In this document: positions 22,994-32,100 of the stretch, piece after piece | Position numbering within the stretch: the first letter of the stretch is position 1 | Layout of the letters: the number at the start of each line of letters is the position of its first letter | Source: Staphylococcus lugdunensis | GTDB lineage: Bacteria > Bacillota > Bacilli > Staphylococcales > Staphylococcaceae | Length of the DNA stretch: 53,427 nt | Reading direction: 5' to 3' | Assembly (NCBI RefSeq): GCF_002901705.1 | Contig: NZ_PPPV01000012.1 | Location: 225,483-278,909 of the forward strand | Made by a program: the position numbers and the translations under genes | The notes under the pieces: model-generated | What the model saw: the letters and a program-made list of their open reading frames with translations, nothing else | Database searches by the model: none | Told to the model about the DNA's origin: nothing

Positions 22994-25624
22994 ATGAAAA
23001 ATTTAAAAGCTAGTGAAATAAGACAAATGTATATTGATTTCTTTGTAGAAAAAGGACATATGGTTGAACCATCTGCACCTTTAGTTCCTATTGATGATAA
23101 TTCATTACTATGGATAAATTCAGGTGTAGCAACATTAAAAAAATATTTTGATGGTCGAGAAACACCAAGAAAACCTAGAATCGTAAATTCGCAAAAAGCA
23201 ATTAGAACGAATGATATTGAAAATGTAGGTTTTACAGCACGTCATCATACATTCTTTGAAATGCTAGGTAACTTTTCTATTGGGGACTATTTCAAAAAAG
23301 AAGCTATTGAATTTGCTTGGGAATTTTTAACAAGTGACAAATGGATGGCAATGGAACCAGACAAACTGTATGTAACCATTCATCCCGAAGATACAGAAGC
23401 ATATCATTTATGGCATAACGATATCGGCTTAGAAGAAAGTCGCATTATACGTATTGAAGGCAATTTTTGGGATATTGGAGAAGGACCATCAGGACCAAAC
23501 ACAGAAATCTTTTATGACCGTGGTGAAGCATTTGGCAAGAACGACCCTGCTGAAGAAATGTATCCTGGTGGTGAAAATGAACGTTATTTAGAAGTATGGA
23601 ACCTTGTGTTTAGTGAATTTAATCATAATAAAGATCATACTTATACGCCATTACCAAATAAAAACATTGATACTGGTATGGGCCTAGAACGCATGGCTTC
23701 TGTAGCACAAAATGTGCGTACAAATTATGAGACAGACTTGTTCATGCCTATCATTGAAGAAGTTGAAAAAGTTTCCGGCAAGAAATATCTTGAAATACCG
23801 GAACAAGATGTGGCGTTTAAAGTCATTGCTGATCACATTAGAACAATCGCATTTGCAATTTCAGATGGTGCTTTACCGGCAAATGAAGGACGTGGCTATG
23901 TTTTACGTCGTTTGTTACGTAGAGCTGTACGTTTTAGCCAAACATTAGATATTCAAGAACCATTTATGTACAAGCTCGTTGATATTGTTGCAGATATCAT
24001 GGAACCTTATTATCCAAATGTTAAAGAAAAAGCTGATTTCATTAAACGGGTCATTAAATCAGAAGAAGAACGATTCCACGAAACATTACAAGAAGGGCTA
24101 TCAATTTTAGATCAACTGATTGCTAAAGCAAAACTGACGACAAAAGAAATTAATGGTTCAGATGCATTTAAATTATATGACACATATGGTTTCCCAATCG
24201 AATTAACTAAAGAAATAGCTACACAAGAAGGCATCACTGTTGATATGGAAACATTTGAAAATGAAATGCAACAACAACGTGACCGTGCTAGACAGGCACG
24301 CCAAAATTCACAATCAATGCAAATTCAAAGCGAAGTGCTTAAAAACATAACTACAAAAAGCAAATTTGTTGGATATGAAACGACTGATTATCAAACTGAG
24401 ATTACAGATCTTATCTACAATGGCCAAGCTGTTAGTCATGCAGAAGCTGGAGACATCATTTATTTTGTTTTAAAAGAAACGCCATTTTATGCGGTCAGTG
24501 GTGGTCAAGTTGCAGATCATGGTACAGTTGGTAACGACAATTTTGAAATTGCTGTTGAAGAAGTAACGAAAGCACCAAATGGTCAAAACTTGCATAAAGG
24601 AACCGTTCAATTTGGTCATGTAACTGTTAATAGTCATGTTGATGCAAACGTTAATAAAGATGAACGACGAGATATTCAAAAGAACCATAGTGCAACACAC
24701 TTACTGCATGCCGCTCTGAAAGAAGTATTAGGCGATCATGTTAACCAAGCAGGCTCTCTCGTTGAAAGTGAACGTTTACGCTTCGACTTCTCACACTTTG
24801 GTCCAATGACAAATGAAGAAATCGAACACGTTGAGCGACGTGTTAACGAAGAAATATGGCGTGGTATTTCCGTAAATATTCAAGAAATGCCAATTGCTGA
24901 AGCTAAAGAGATGGGTGCAATGGCTTTATTTGGTGAAAAATATGGCAATGTAGTTAGAGTTGTAAATATGGCACCATTTTCTTTGGAACTTTGTGGTGGT
25001 ATTCATGTTCAAAACACATCTGAAATCGGCTTATTTAAAATTATTAGCGAATCAGGTACTGGTGCAGGCGTCAGACGAATTGAGGCCTTAACAGGTAGAG
25101 CAGCATTCTTGTATCTAGAAGGTATTCAGCATAAATTTAATCAAACTAAAACATATTTAAAAGTCAAATCCGATGATCAAGTTATGGAAAAAGTCGTTCA
25201 GCTTCAAGAAGAAGTGAAACATGTAAATAAACAATTAGAACAACGTAATAAAGAAATTACAACATTAAAAATGGGTAATATTGAAGACCAAGTTGAAGAA
25301 ATCAATGGTTTTAAAGTATTAGCTACACAAGTAGATATTGCTAATCCAAAAGCAATCAGAGAAACAATGGATGATTTTAAATCTAAATTACAAGACACAA
25401 TTATCATATTAATAAGTGAAGTTGAAGGCAAAGTTTCATTGATAGCTACAGTACCAAAAGCTGATACCAGCAAAATTAAAGCTGGCGATATCATTAAAAA
25501 TATGGCTCCTATTGTTGGCGGCAAAGGTGGTGGCCGTCCGGATATGGCACAAGGTGGCGGTACACAACCAGAAAATATCACAGAATCTTTACGCTTTATT
25601 AAAGATTACATTAAAAAACTATAA
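22994..25624 (+). CDS. alaS: Alanyl-tRNA synthetase
   Basis: Class II synthetase that charges tRNA-Ala and removes misacylated Ser and Gly. The 876 residues comprise the catalytic core (about 1-240), a tRNA-recognition helical domain, an editing domain with the zinc motif His565-x3-His569 (HSATH) and Cys667-x3-His671 (CGGIH), and a C-terminal coiled coil plus DHHA1 domain ending in the glycine-rich [15 protein letters not shown]. The ATG lies behind GAGGAGTGA. It is controlled by the T-box directly upstream. Confidence 0.97.
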   Translation: MKNLKASEIRQMYIDFFVEKGHMVEPSAPLVPIDDNSLLWINSGVATLKKYFDGRETPRKPRIVNSQKAIRTNDIENVGFTARHHTFFEMLGNFSIGDYFKKEAIEFAWEFLTSDKWMAMEPDKLYVTIHPEDTEAYHLWHNDIGLEESRIIRIEGNFWDIGEGPSGPNTEIFYDRGEAFGKNDPAEEMYPGGENERYLEVWNLVFSEFNHNKDHTYTPLPNKNIDTGMGLERMASVAQNVRTNYETDLFMPIIEEVEKVSGKKYLEIPEQDVAFKVIADHIRTIAFAISDGALPANEGRGYVLRRLLRRAVRFSQTLDIQEPFMYKLVDIVADIMEPYYPNVKEKADFIKRVIKSEEERFHETLQEGLSILDQLIAKAKLTTKEINGSDAFKLYDTYGFPIELTKEIATQEGITVDMETFENEMQQQRDRARQARQNSQSMQIQSEVLKNITTKSKFVGYETTDYQTEITDLIYNGQAVSHAEAGDIIYFVLKETPFYAVSGGQVADHGTVGNDNFEIAVEEVTKAPNGQNLHKGTVQFGHVTVNSHVDANVNKDERRDIQKNHSATHLLHAALKEVLGDHVNQAGSLVESERLRFDFSHFGPMTNEEIEHVERRVNEEIWRGISVNIQEMPIAEAKEMGAMALFGEKYGNVVRVVNMAPFSLELCGGIHVQNTSEIGLFKIISESGTGAGVRRIEALTGRAAFLYLEGIQHKFNQTKTYLKVKSDDQVMEKVVQLQEEVKHVNKQLEQRNKEITTLKMGNIEDQVEEINGFKVLATQVDIANPKAIRETMDDFKSKLQDTIIILISEVEGKVSLIATVPKADTSKIKAGDIIKNMAPIVGGKGGGRPDMAQGGGTQPENITESLRFIKDYIKKL

Positions 25625-25689
25625 CTATATACCTTTCTAGTGTAATATAAAATATGTAAGTTAAATCGTAGATAGAGGAGTGTCAATCA

Positions 25690-25950
25690 ATGGAAAATTT
25701 TGATAAAACAATGAAATTTGATTATGAAGAAATTCCTAAAGAGAATGTCAGATCTGTGTTAAGCAACGTGCATCGTACATTAGAAGAGCGTGGATATAAT
25801 GCTGTAAACCAAATTGTTGGTTATTTATTATCTGGTGATCCTGCTTATATACCACGTCAAAATGAAGCTAGAAATCAAATACGACATGTGGATAGAGATG
25901 TCATTATGGAAGAACTTGTCTCATACTATCTTAAAGAGAAAAATAATTAA
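25690..25950 (+). CDS. ireB: IreB family regulatory phosphoprotein (DUF965, YrzL)
   Basis: Small conserved Firmicute protein of 86 residues. In Enterococcus, IreB is phosphorylated by the Ser/Thr kinase IreK and modulates cephalosporin resistance. The N-terminal region keeps a Thr (DKTMKFDY) like the phosphorylated segment of that family, followed by a compact helical domain with the signature [13 protein letters not shown]. The start is behind AGAGGAGTG. The alaS-ireB-ruvX-DUF1292 order is standard in Bacillales. A role in staphylococcal kinase signalling is inference. Confidence 0.88.
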   Translation: MENFDKTMKFDYEEIPKENVRSVLSNVHRTLEERGYNAVNQIVGYLLSGDPAYIPRQNEARNQIRHVDRDVIMEELVSYYLKEKNN

Positions 25951-25953
25951 TAT

Positions 25954-26382
25954 ATGCTCCAGCATAAAATATTAGGATTAGATGTAGGAAGCAAGACTGT
26001 AGGCATTGCAATTAGCGATTTAATGGGCTGGACGGCTCAGGGATTAGACACTCTACGCATCAATGAAGAACAAGAAGAATATGGTATTGAACAACTCACT
26101 AATATTATTAAGTCCAATAACGTTGACACAATTGTTATTGGTTTACCAAAAAATATGAATAATTCTATAGGGTTTCGTGGAGAAGCTTCCATATACTATA
26201 AAGAATTAATTCTTGAAGCGATGCCTGATATGAAAGTTATTATGTGGGATGAACGACTAAGCACAATGGCAGCAGAACGTTCATTGTTAGAGGCCGATGT
26301 TTCTAGACAAAAAAGAAAAAAAGTAATAGATAAGATGGCCGCAGTTTTTATACTTCAAGGCTATTTAGACTCTATCCAATAA
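25954..26382 (+). CDS. ruvX: RuvX/YqgF RNase H-like nuclease
   Basis: RNase H-fold protein of 142 residues. Homologues act in 5' maturation of pre-16S rRNA and were also proposed as Holliday-junction resolvases. Motifs: [16 protein letters not shown] at the N-terminus (Asp10 as first acidic ligand), IVIGLPKNM, and WDERLST near 96-102. It begins three bases after ireB with no good ribosome binding site of its own, so it is probably translated by coupling. Confidence 0.93.
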   Translation: MLQHKILGLDVGSKTVGIAISDLMGWTAQGLDTLRINEEQEEYGIEQLTNIIKSNNVDTIVIGLPKNMNNSIGFRGEASIYYKELILEAMPDMKVIMWDERLSTMAAERSLLEADVSRQKRKKVIDKMAAVFILQGYLDSIQ

Positions 26383-26394
26383 AGGAGAATTTAA

Positions 26395-26703
26395 ATGACT
26401 GAACATAATCACGACACTGAATTAGAACTTAATAACGAAGAAGAACTTTTAACATTATATGATGAAGATGGCAATGAAGTACTTTATCGCAAAATATTAG
26501 AATTTTATCATCCAGAATTCAAAAAAGAATATGTTATTTTGTCTGAAGAAGGTGCACAATCTGATGATGATGACATGATTGAATTAATCCCAATGATAAA
26601 TCAACCAGACGAATCAGGAGATGGCGGTAAATTAATTCCTATCGAAACAGATGAAGAATGGGATATGATTGAAGAAGTAGTCAATACTGAAATTGATGAA
26701 TAA
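26395..26703 (+). CDS. DUF1292 family protein (YrzB-like)
   Basis: A 102-residue, very acidic protein (many Glu and Asp, ending EVVNTEIDE) with the DUF1292 core around [16 protein letters not shown] and YVILSEEG. No function is established for the family. The ATG is behind AAAGGAG. It is the last gene of the alaS-ireB-ruvX unit, followed by a strong terminator at 26829-26873. Confidence 0.88.
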   Translation: MTEHNHDTELELNNEEELLTLYDEDGNEVLYRKILEFYHPEFKKEYVILSEEGAQSDDDDMIELIPMINQPDESGDGGKLIPIETDEEWDMIEEVVNTEIDE

Positions 26704-26828
26704 AATACAACTTTGAATTTATATTAATAAAAACATTAGATATATGATTTAATTACTGAGTCAAAATCACAGAAAATTTTTCTCTGTGCATGAAAATTTA
26801 AAGTAATTAGCGTAATGATTTGTTTTGT

Positions 26829-26873
26829 GGGGCGGAAGATAAAGTCGAATTTGGCTTTATCCCGCTCCTTTTT
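26829..26873 (+). terminator. Intrinsic terminator of the alaS-ireB-ruvX unit
   Basis: A two-part stem: GGGGCGG with CCGCTCC (one G-T pair), a bulged AA, then GATAAAG with CTTTATC, closed by a 10-base loop and followed by TTTTT. Upstream, 26750-26809 holds another nested structure: outer arms TAATTACT/AGTAATTA around an inner CACAGA/TCTGTG hairpin. Confidence 0.85.
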
Positions 26874-26903
26874 AAGATAGCACTTAATTTAATGCATAAT
26901 TTA

Positions 26904-27024
26904 TGATAAAATATGTAAAGTTAATTTCGTATTTGCTAAGTACACAGCAATCAAAATAATCCAATCAGTCAGTTTATTTGATCCTACACGTAATTAATCA
27001 ATAACCACGACTGATTGATTTTTA
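26904..27024 (+). promoter_or_regulatory. Leader with promoter and hairpin-plus-T-run ahead of trmR
   Basis: An extended -10 (TGATAAAAT, 26904-26912) would start a transcript near 26919. About 43 bases on, CAATCAGTC (26962-26970) pairs with GACTGATTG (27009-27017), with an inner pairing TTATTTGAT/ATCAATAA, followed by ATTTTTATTTT. This looks like a terminator inside the leader of the trmR operon, so either an attenuator or the end of a roughly 100-base small RNA. I recognise no known riboswitch. Confidence 0.5.
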
Positions 27025-27064
27025 TTTTCATTATTTATAACTTTTTAAGAAGGAAGTAACGTCT

Positions 27065-27706
27065 ATGGAGGACAATGAACGCTATTTAGTAGATTTACAT
27101 AAGCATTTAGATAATCCTATTGAACGGCTCAGACCATATGCAATTGAGCATGCTGTGCCAATCGTCGACCGCTTAACACTTGATTTGATAAAACAGTTAA
27201 TTAGAATCCACAAACCACAGTCAATTCTAGAAATTGGAACAGCGATAGGATATAGTTCAATGCAATTTGCATCAGTTGATTCAAACATACATATCACAAC
27301 GATTGAACGTAATGATGATATGTTTCAACAAGCCCAACACAATGTTAAAACATTTGGCTACGAATCACAGATTGACATTATAAAAGGCGACGCACTGGAA
27401 CAATTTACTCAGCTGAAAAATAAACATTTCGATATGATATTCATTGATGCAGCGAAAGCACAATCACGTAAATTTTTTGAACTTTATACACCATTATTAA
27501 ATAACGGGGGTATAGTAATTACTGATAATGTCCTTTACCATGGTTTTGTTGCAGACATATCAATTGTACGTTCACGAAATGTCAAACAGATGGTTAAAAA
27601 AGTACAACAATATAATGAATGGCTCATGTCACAATCAAATTATTCTACTAATTTTGTCAATATAGATGATGGACTAGCAATTTCTATCAAAGGAGAATCA
27701 GAATGA
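27065..27706 (+). CDS. trmR: tRNA 5-hydroxyuridine methyltransferase TrmR
   Basis: SAM-dependent O-methyltransferase of the YrrM/COMT-like family that, in B. subtilis, converts ho5U34 of tRNA to mo5U34. It has 213 residues with SAM motif I ILEIGTAIGYSS (about 55-66), the DMIFIDAAK acidic metal-site segment, and GGIVITDNVLYHG. Its stop overlaps the trhP1 start (ATGA). The two genes downstream make the hydroxyuridine it methylates, which supports TrmR over a generic catechol methyltransferase. Confidence 0.9.
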   Translation: MEDNERYLVDLHKHLDNPIERLRPYAIEHAVPIVDRLTLDLIKQLIRIHKPQSILEIGTAIGYSSMQFASVDSNIHITTIERNDDMFQQAQHNVKTFGYESQIDIIKGDALEQFTQLKNKHFDMIFIDAAKAQSRKFFELYTPLLNNGGIVITDNVLYHGFVADISIVRSRNVKQMVKKVQQYNEWLMSQSNYSTNFVNIDDGLAISIKGESE

Positions 27707-28626
27707 CTGAATTACTTGTAACACCTAAATCAGTTGCGCATTTAAAAACACTTATTGATTTTGGTGCAGATGCGTTTGTCATTGGCGAACAAAAATTCGG
27801 ATTACGCTTAGCCGGTGAATTTAAACGTACCGATATGAAAAAGGCTGTGGAAATAGCCCACAAACATAATAAAAAAGTTTATGCTGCTGTTAACGGTATA
27901 TTTCATAATTATCATTTGGAGGCACTTGAAGACTATATAACATTTTTACATGAAATCAATGTAGATCGTATTATATTTGGAGATCCTGCCGTTGTTATGT
28001 ACGTCAAAGCTCAACCACATCCAATTGCATTAAATTGGGATGCTGAAGCATTAGTAACAAATCATTTTCAATGTAACTACTGGGGACAAAGAGGTGCGAA
28101 ACGTGCCGTTCTTGCTCGTGAATTAAGCTTAGAAGAAATAATCAATATTAAAGAGCAATCAGATGTTGAAATAGAAGTGCAAGTTCATGGCATGACTTGC
28201 ATGTTTCAATCGAAAAGAATGTTGCTAGGTAATTATTACACATTCCAAGATAGACAAATGAAAATAGAGCGTCAACAGGATGAACAGTACTTATTATTAT
28301 ATGATGAAGAAAGAGATAATAAATATCCTGTTTTTGAAGATTACAATGGTACACATATAATGTCTCCAAATGATATTTGTTTAATTGAAGAATTAGAACC
28401 ATTATTTAGTGCAGGAATTGATTCGTTTAAGATAGATGGTATCTTGCAAACTGAAGAATATATTAATGTAACAACACGTCAATATCGCGAGGCTATTGAT
28501 TTATATAATGATGATCCTGAAACCTATGAGGATGAAAAATTCATGCTTGTTGATCCAATTGAAGATATACAGCCAGCACATCGTCCTTTTGATGAAGGTT
28601 TCTTATTTAAACAAACCGTATATTAG
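27703..28626 (+). CDS. trhP1: tRNA uridine hydroxylation protein TrhP1 (U32 family)
   Basis: Peptidase-U32-like protein; the B. subtilis pair YrrN/YrrO (TrhP1/TrhP2) makes 5-hydroxyuridine at tRNA position 34. It has 307 residues with the TIM-barrel-like N-terminal pattern (DFGADAFVIGEQKFGLR, then AAVNGIFHN). Unlike its partner it keeps only Cys166 in the Fe-S region (HGMTCMFQSKR) and lacks the CxxC-rich segment, so it probably does not hold a cluster itself. It overlaps trmR by four bases and is 11 bases from trhP2. Confidence 0.88.
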   Translation: MTELLVTPKSVAHLKTLIDFGADAFVIGEQKFGLRLAGEFKRTDMKKAVEIAHKHNKKVYAAVNGIFHNYHLEALEDYITFLHEINVDRIIFGDPAVVMYVKAQPHPIALNWDAEALVTNHFQCNYWGQRGAKRAVLARELSLEEIINIKEQSDVEIEVQVHGMTCMFQSKRMLLGNYYTFQDRQMKIERQQDEQYLLLYDEERDNKYPVFEDYNGTHIMSPNDICLIEELEPLFSAGIDSFKIDGILQTEEYINVTTRQYREAIDLYNDDPETYEDEKFMLVDPIEDIQPAHRPFDEGFLFKQTVY

Positions 28627-28637
28627 GAGGCTTAATC

Positions 28638-29906
28638 ATGCAAATTTTAGAAAAAGCATCACCATCACAACAAACTAAAATGAAAAAGCCTGAACTACTT
28701 GCTCCTGCTGGAAATTTAGAAAAGTTAAAAATAGCTGTACATTACGGCGCAGATGCAGTATTTTTAGGCGGTCAAGAATATGGATTACGTTCAAATGCTG
28801 ATAATTTTACTATGGAAGAAATTGCTGAGGGTGTCCAATTTGCTAATACTTACGGCGCAAAAATCTATGTTACTACCAATATCATTGCACATGATGAGAA
28901 TATCCCAGGCTTAGAAGCATATTTAATACAATTACAAGCTACAGGAGCTACGGGAATTATTGTAGCAGATCCTCTAATCATTGAAACATGCAAACGTGTT
29001 GCACCTAACTTAGAGATACATCTATCTACTCAGCAGTCTCTAACAAATTATAAGGCGGTAGAATACTGGAAAGAAGAAGGATTAAACCGTGTTGTGTTAG
29101 CTAGAGAAACTGGTGCCATGGAAATGAAGGAAATGAAAGAAAAGGTTGACATAGAAATAGAAGCATTTATTCATGGTGCCATGTGTATTGCATACTCTGG
29201 TCGTTGCACACTTAGCAATCATATGACAGCACGAGACTCAAATCGTGGTGGCTGTTGCCAAAGTTGTCGATGGGATTACGATTTATTATCCATTGATCAA
29301 GATGGCGATTTAGATATGTATTATCAACAAGGTGATATCATCCCTTTTGCTATGAGTCCCAAAGATCTAAAATTAATAGAAGCCATTCCTAAAATGATGG
29401 ATATCGGCGTTGATTCATTAAAAATAGAAGGCCGTATGAAATCTATTCACTATATAGCTACAGTTGTATCAGTTTACCGTAAAGTCATCGATGCTTATGC
29501 TGAAGATCCAGCAAATTTCAAAATTGACCCTGAATGGCTAATAGAATTAGATAAATGTGCCAATCGTGATACAGCTCCTGCTTTCTTCGAGGGGACACCA
29601 GGTTATGAAGAGCAAATGTTTGGTATGCAACAATCCAAAAAATCACCATATGATTTTTGCGGTTTAGTTCTTGAATATGATGCAAATACACACATCGCCA
29701 CGATACAACAACGTAATAATTTTAAACCTGGACAAGAAATTGAATTTTTCGGACCTGAAATTAATAGCTTTAAACAAGTTATTGATGCAATTTATGATGA
29801 AGAAGGGAATTCTTTGGATGCTGCAAGACATCCACTACAAATTGTACAAATTAAAGTTGACCACCCAATCTACCCAAATAATATGATGAGAAAGGAAATT
29901 AGCTAA
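28638..29906 (+). CDS. trhP2: tRNA uridine hydroxylation protein TrhP2 (U32 family)
   Basis: Full-length U32-family protein of 422 residues, partner of TrhP1. The conserved cysteines Cys183 and Cys190 ([11 protein letters not shown]) and Cys206, Cys207 and Cys210 (GGCCQSC) form the probable Fe-S site. The N-terminus shows [12 protein letters not shown] and the repeated glycine-rich barrel motifs, and an extra C-terminal beta domain (about 330-420) is absent from TrhP1. Despite the old name 'collagenase', the family role is prephenate-linked oxygen-independent hydroxylation of tRNA U34. The start has TTAGGAGG. The stop overlaps udk by one base. Confidence 0.9.
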   Translation: MQILEKASPSQQTKMKKPELLAPAGNLEKLKIAVHYGADAVFLGGQEYGLRSNADNFTMEEIAEGVQFANTYGAKIYVTTNIIAHDENIPGLEAYLIQLQATGATGIIVADPLIIETCKRVAPNLEIHLSTQQSLTNYKAVEYWKEEGLNRVVLARETGAMEMKEMKEKVDIEIEAFIHGAMCIAYSGRCTLSNHMTARDSNRGGCCQSCRWDYDLLSIDQDGDLDMYYQQGDIIPFAMSPKDLKLIEAIPKMMDIGVDSLKIEGRMKSIHYIATVVSVYRKVIDAYAEDPANFKIDPEWLIELDKCANRDTAPAFFEGTPGYEEQMFGMQQSKKSPYDFCGLVLEYDANTHIATIQQRNNFKPGQEIEFFGPEINSFKQVIDAIYDEEGNSLDAARHPLQIVQIKVDHPIYPNNMMRKEIS

Positions 29907-30532
29907 TGTCTCAAACAACGATTATCGGTATTGCTGGTGGCTCAGGCTCAGGTAAAACCACCGTAACTAATGAAATTATGAAAAATTTAGCAGGTCATAG
30001 TGTTGCTTTATTGGCCCAAGACTATTATTATAAAGACCAATCCCACCTCACGTTTGAAGAACGGTTAGAAACAAATTATGACCATCCTTTTGCCTTTGAT
30101 AACGATTTATTAATAAAAAATTTAAAGGATTTAAAAAATGGTCAATCAGTAGAAGTGCCTACTTATGACTATGCAAATCATACTAGAAGTGATGAAACCA
30201 TTGCATTTGAACCAAAAGATGTTATTATCGTAGAAGGTATCTTTGCTTTAGAAAACAAAACACTACGTGATATGATGGATGTTAAAATATATGTTGATAC
30301 GGATGCAGACATTAGAATCTTAAGAAGATTGATAAGAGATACTAAAGAGCGCGGACGGTCAATGGAATCTGTAATTAATCAATACTTGAATGTAGTTAAG
30401 CCGATGCATAATCAATTTATCGAACCTACTAAAAAGTATGCAGATATTATTATTCCTGAAGGTGGTAGTAACAAAGTTGCTATCGATATTATGACAACCA
30501 AAATACAAACACTTGTAAGTAAACAAGAGTAA
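29906..30532 (+). CDS. udk: Uridine kinase
   Basis: Phosphorylates uridine and cytidine to UMP and CMP in pyrimidine salvage. It has 208 residues with Walker A GGSGSGKT near 10-17, QDYYYKDQ (substrate-binding region), and the lid segment [12 protein letters not shown]. The start overlaps the trhP2 stop (TAATG), so it belongs to the tRNA-modification operon, the same arrangement as yrrM-yrrN-yrrO-udk-greA in B. subtilis. Confidence 0.96.
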   Translation: MSQTTIIGIAGGSGSGKTTVTNEIMKNLAGHSVALLAQDYYYKDQSHLTFEERLETNYDHPFAFDNDLLIKNLKDLKNGQSVEVPTYDYANHTRSDETIAFEPKDVIIVEGIFALENKTLRDMMDVKIYVDTDADIRILRRLIRDTKERGRSMESVINQYLNVVKPMHNQFIEPTKKYADIIIPEGGSNKVAIDIMTTKIQTLVSKQE

Positions 30533-30556
30533 TATCAAGAAAAGGAAGATGACGTA

Positions 30557-31033
30557 ATGGAAAATCAAAAACAATATCCTATGACACAAGAAGGATATGA
30601 CAATTTAGAACAAGAGTTAGAAGAACTTAAGACAGTTAAAAGACCTGAAGTTGTAGAAAAAATCAAAGTAGCACGTTCTTTTGGAGATCTATCTGAGAAC
30701 TCTGAGTATGACGCTGCAAAAGACGAACAAGGGTTTATTGAACAAGATATTCAACGTATAGAACATATGCTAAGATACGCACTTATTATCGAAGACACAG
30801 GCGATAATAACGTCGTACAAATCGGGAAAACTGTCACATTTGTAGAATTACCTGGTGATGAAGAAGAAAGCTACCAAATCGTTGGTTCTGCAGAAGCCGA
30901 CGCATTTAAAGGGAAAATTTCAAACGAATCTCCAATGGCGAAATCTCTTATTGGCAAAGGATTAAACGATGAAGTTCGAGTACAGCTACCTAACGGTGGT
31001 GAAATTAGAGTTAAGATTGTAGATATTAAATAA
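30557..31033 (+). CDS. greA: Transcription elongation factor GreA
   Basis: Rescues backtracked RNA polymerase by stimulating transcript cleavage in the secondary channel. Its 158 residues have an N-terminal coiled coil (about 12-75) with the tip acidic cluster in the signature [15 protein letters not shown], and a C-terminal FKBP-like domain ending [11 protein letters not shown]. The start lies behind AAAGGAAGATGA. It is the last gene before a terminator at 31064-31098. Confidence 0.97.
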   Translation: MENQKQYPMTQEGYDNLEQELEELKTVKRPEVVEKIKVARSFGDLSENSEYDAAKDEQGFIEQDIQRIEHMLRYALIIEDTGDNNVVQIGKTVTFVELPGDEEESYQIVGSAEADAFKGKISNESPMAKSLIGKGLNDEVRVQLPNGGEIRVKIVDIK

Positions 31034-31063
31034 GACAATATCCTCATTAATAAGCTATATAGT

Positions 31064-31098
31064 AAAAACCAGTTTAGCATTCTGCTTACTGGTTTTTT
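31064..31098 (+). terminator. Intrinsic terminator after greA
   Basis: Arms AAAAACCAGT and ACTGGTTTTT (31064-31073 and 31088-31097) around a 14-base loop; the right arm runs into the T-tract. Confidence 0.88.
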
Positions 31099-31268
31099 AT
31101 TTATAGTATTTTTATGTTGTGCCACACACTTTTGTTAAACTTGTTTTCTCCATGACAATTAATTACAAGTATGATTTAATTGAATATGTACAACTTTTTA
31201 AAGTAGAATCAACCGATCTACAAAGCGTAATATTTATTACTTATCGCTTTTAATTACAAATGATTATT

Positions 31269-31339
31269 AAACAGACAGATAAGATAAATGATATAATTCT
31301 TATTGAATTAGTCATTTATAATTTTATTTGTCTATGTTT
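31269..31339 (+). promoter_or_regulatory. Extended -10 inside a long imperfect palindrome (pxp operon)
   Basis: TGATATAAT (31289-31297) is a good extended -10 about 70 bases before pxpB. It is framed by complementary arms: AAACAGACAGATAA with TTATTTGTCTATGTTT (one substitution and a two-base bulge) outside, and TAAATGA with TCATTTA inside. This is an arrangement expected of a repressor or activator site over the promoter. Apart from this and the greA terminator, the 31034-31368 spacer shows nothing I can name. Confidence 0.5.
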
Positions 31340-31368
31340 CTATTTTTTTATACAAAGGGGGTTAGAAA

Positions 31369-32100
31369 ATGGAAGCAACTATCATTAACGAACAAACCTT
31401 AATGATTTATTTCAAAAACGAAATTAGTGAAGACACATATAATCAAATTATTTATACAACTCAATACATTAAAAATAAAAACTTGCAAGCTATCAATGAA
31501 ATTATTCCATCTTATAGAGCCATCATGGTTACTTTTAACCAACATAAAATTGATATCGATGAGTTGATTCAACAACTTCAACTTGATTCTATTAATTATA
31601 AGCACATTGATAAAACATCTAATAATAAAGTTGTACATATTCCCGTCTTATATGGTTCAGATGCAGGGCCAGATTTATCTGAAGTAGCAAAGTATAACGG
31701 ACTTACCTCTGAAGAAGTAATAGAGATACATACAAGTAAACAATATTTAATTTATATGCTTGGCTTTATGCCTGGCTTCCCATACTTGGGTGGTTTAGAT
31801 TCACGCATACATATGCCTAGACGCACTGAACCTCGAGTACGTATTGCTGCAGGCTCAGTTGGAATTGCTAATAATCAAACTGGCTTATATCCTCTAGACT
31901 CACCAGGAGGTTGGCAAATTATTGGTCGTACGCCTATTAGAGTATTTAATAAAGATGATCAGCCTATGACGCTTTATCAAGCTGGTGATAAAATAAAATT
32001 TTATGCCATCGATCAACAAACTTATCAACAAATTCAAGATGACATTGATAAGGGATGCTTTAATAAAGAAAAGTGGGTGACAATTCGTAATGGGAATTAA
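31369..32100 (+). CDS. pxpB: 5-oxoprolinase subunit PxpB (KipI/AHS1)
   Basis: KipI-type protein, homologous to allophanate hydrolase subunit 1 and to half of the carboxyltransferase part of urea carboxylase. In B. subtilis and E. coli, PxpABC together cleave 5-oxoproline to glutamate using ATP. The 243 residues include the family motif MLGFMPGFPYLGGLD (about 126-140) and the RTPIRVFN segment near 204-211. The ATG follows AAGGGGG. It overlaps pxpC by 11 bases. It is the first gene of a six-gene operon that also has BCCP and biotin carboxylase. Confidence 0.9.
   Translation: MEATIINEQTLMIYFKNEISEDTYNQIIYTTQYIKNKNLQAINEIIPSYRAIMVTFNQHKIDIDELIQQLQLDSINYKHIDKTSNNKVVHIPVLYGSDAGPDLSEVAKYNGLTSEEVIEIHTSKQYLIYMLGFMPGFPYLGGLDSRIHMPRRTEPRVRIAAGSVGIANNQTGLYPLDSPGGWQIIGRTPIRVFNKDDQPMTLYQAGDKIKFYAIDQQTYQQIQDDIDKGCFNKEKWVTIRNGN

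Noticed and set aside
23712..23948. 78-codon plus-strand frame inside alaS
   Set aside because: Out-of-frame shadow of the alanyl-tRNA synthetase gene; other long antisense frames inside genes were dropped for the same reason.
26768..26788. CodY-like box (CAGAAAATTTTTCTCTG)
   Set aside because: It matches the 15-base CodY motif only partly and lies downstream of a gene; it reads better as an RNA hairpin.
28638..29906. Collagenase/protease (U32 peptidase label)
   Set aside because: The pairing with trhP1 and trmR and the Fe-S cysteines fit tRNA hydroxylation; no protease active site is apparent.
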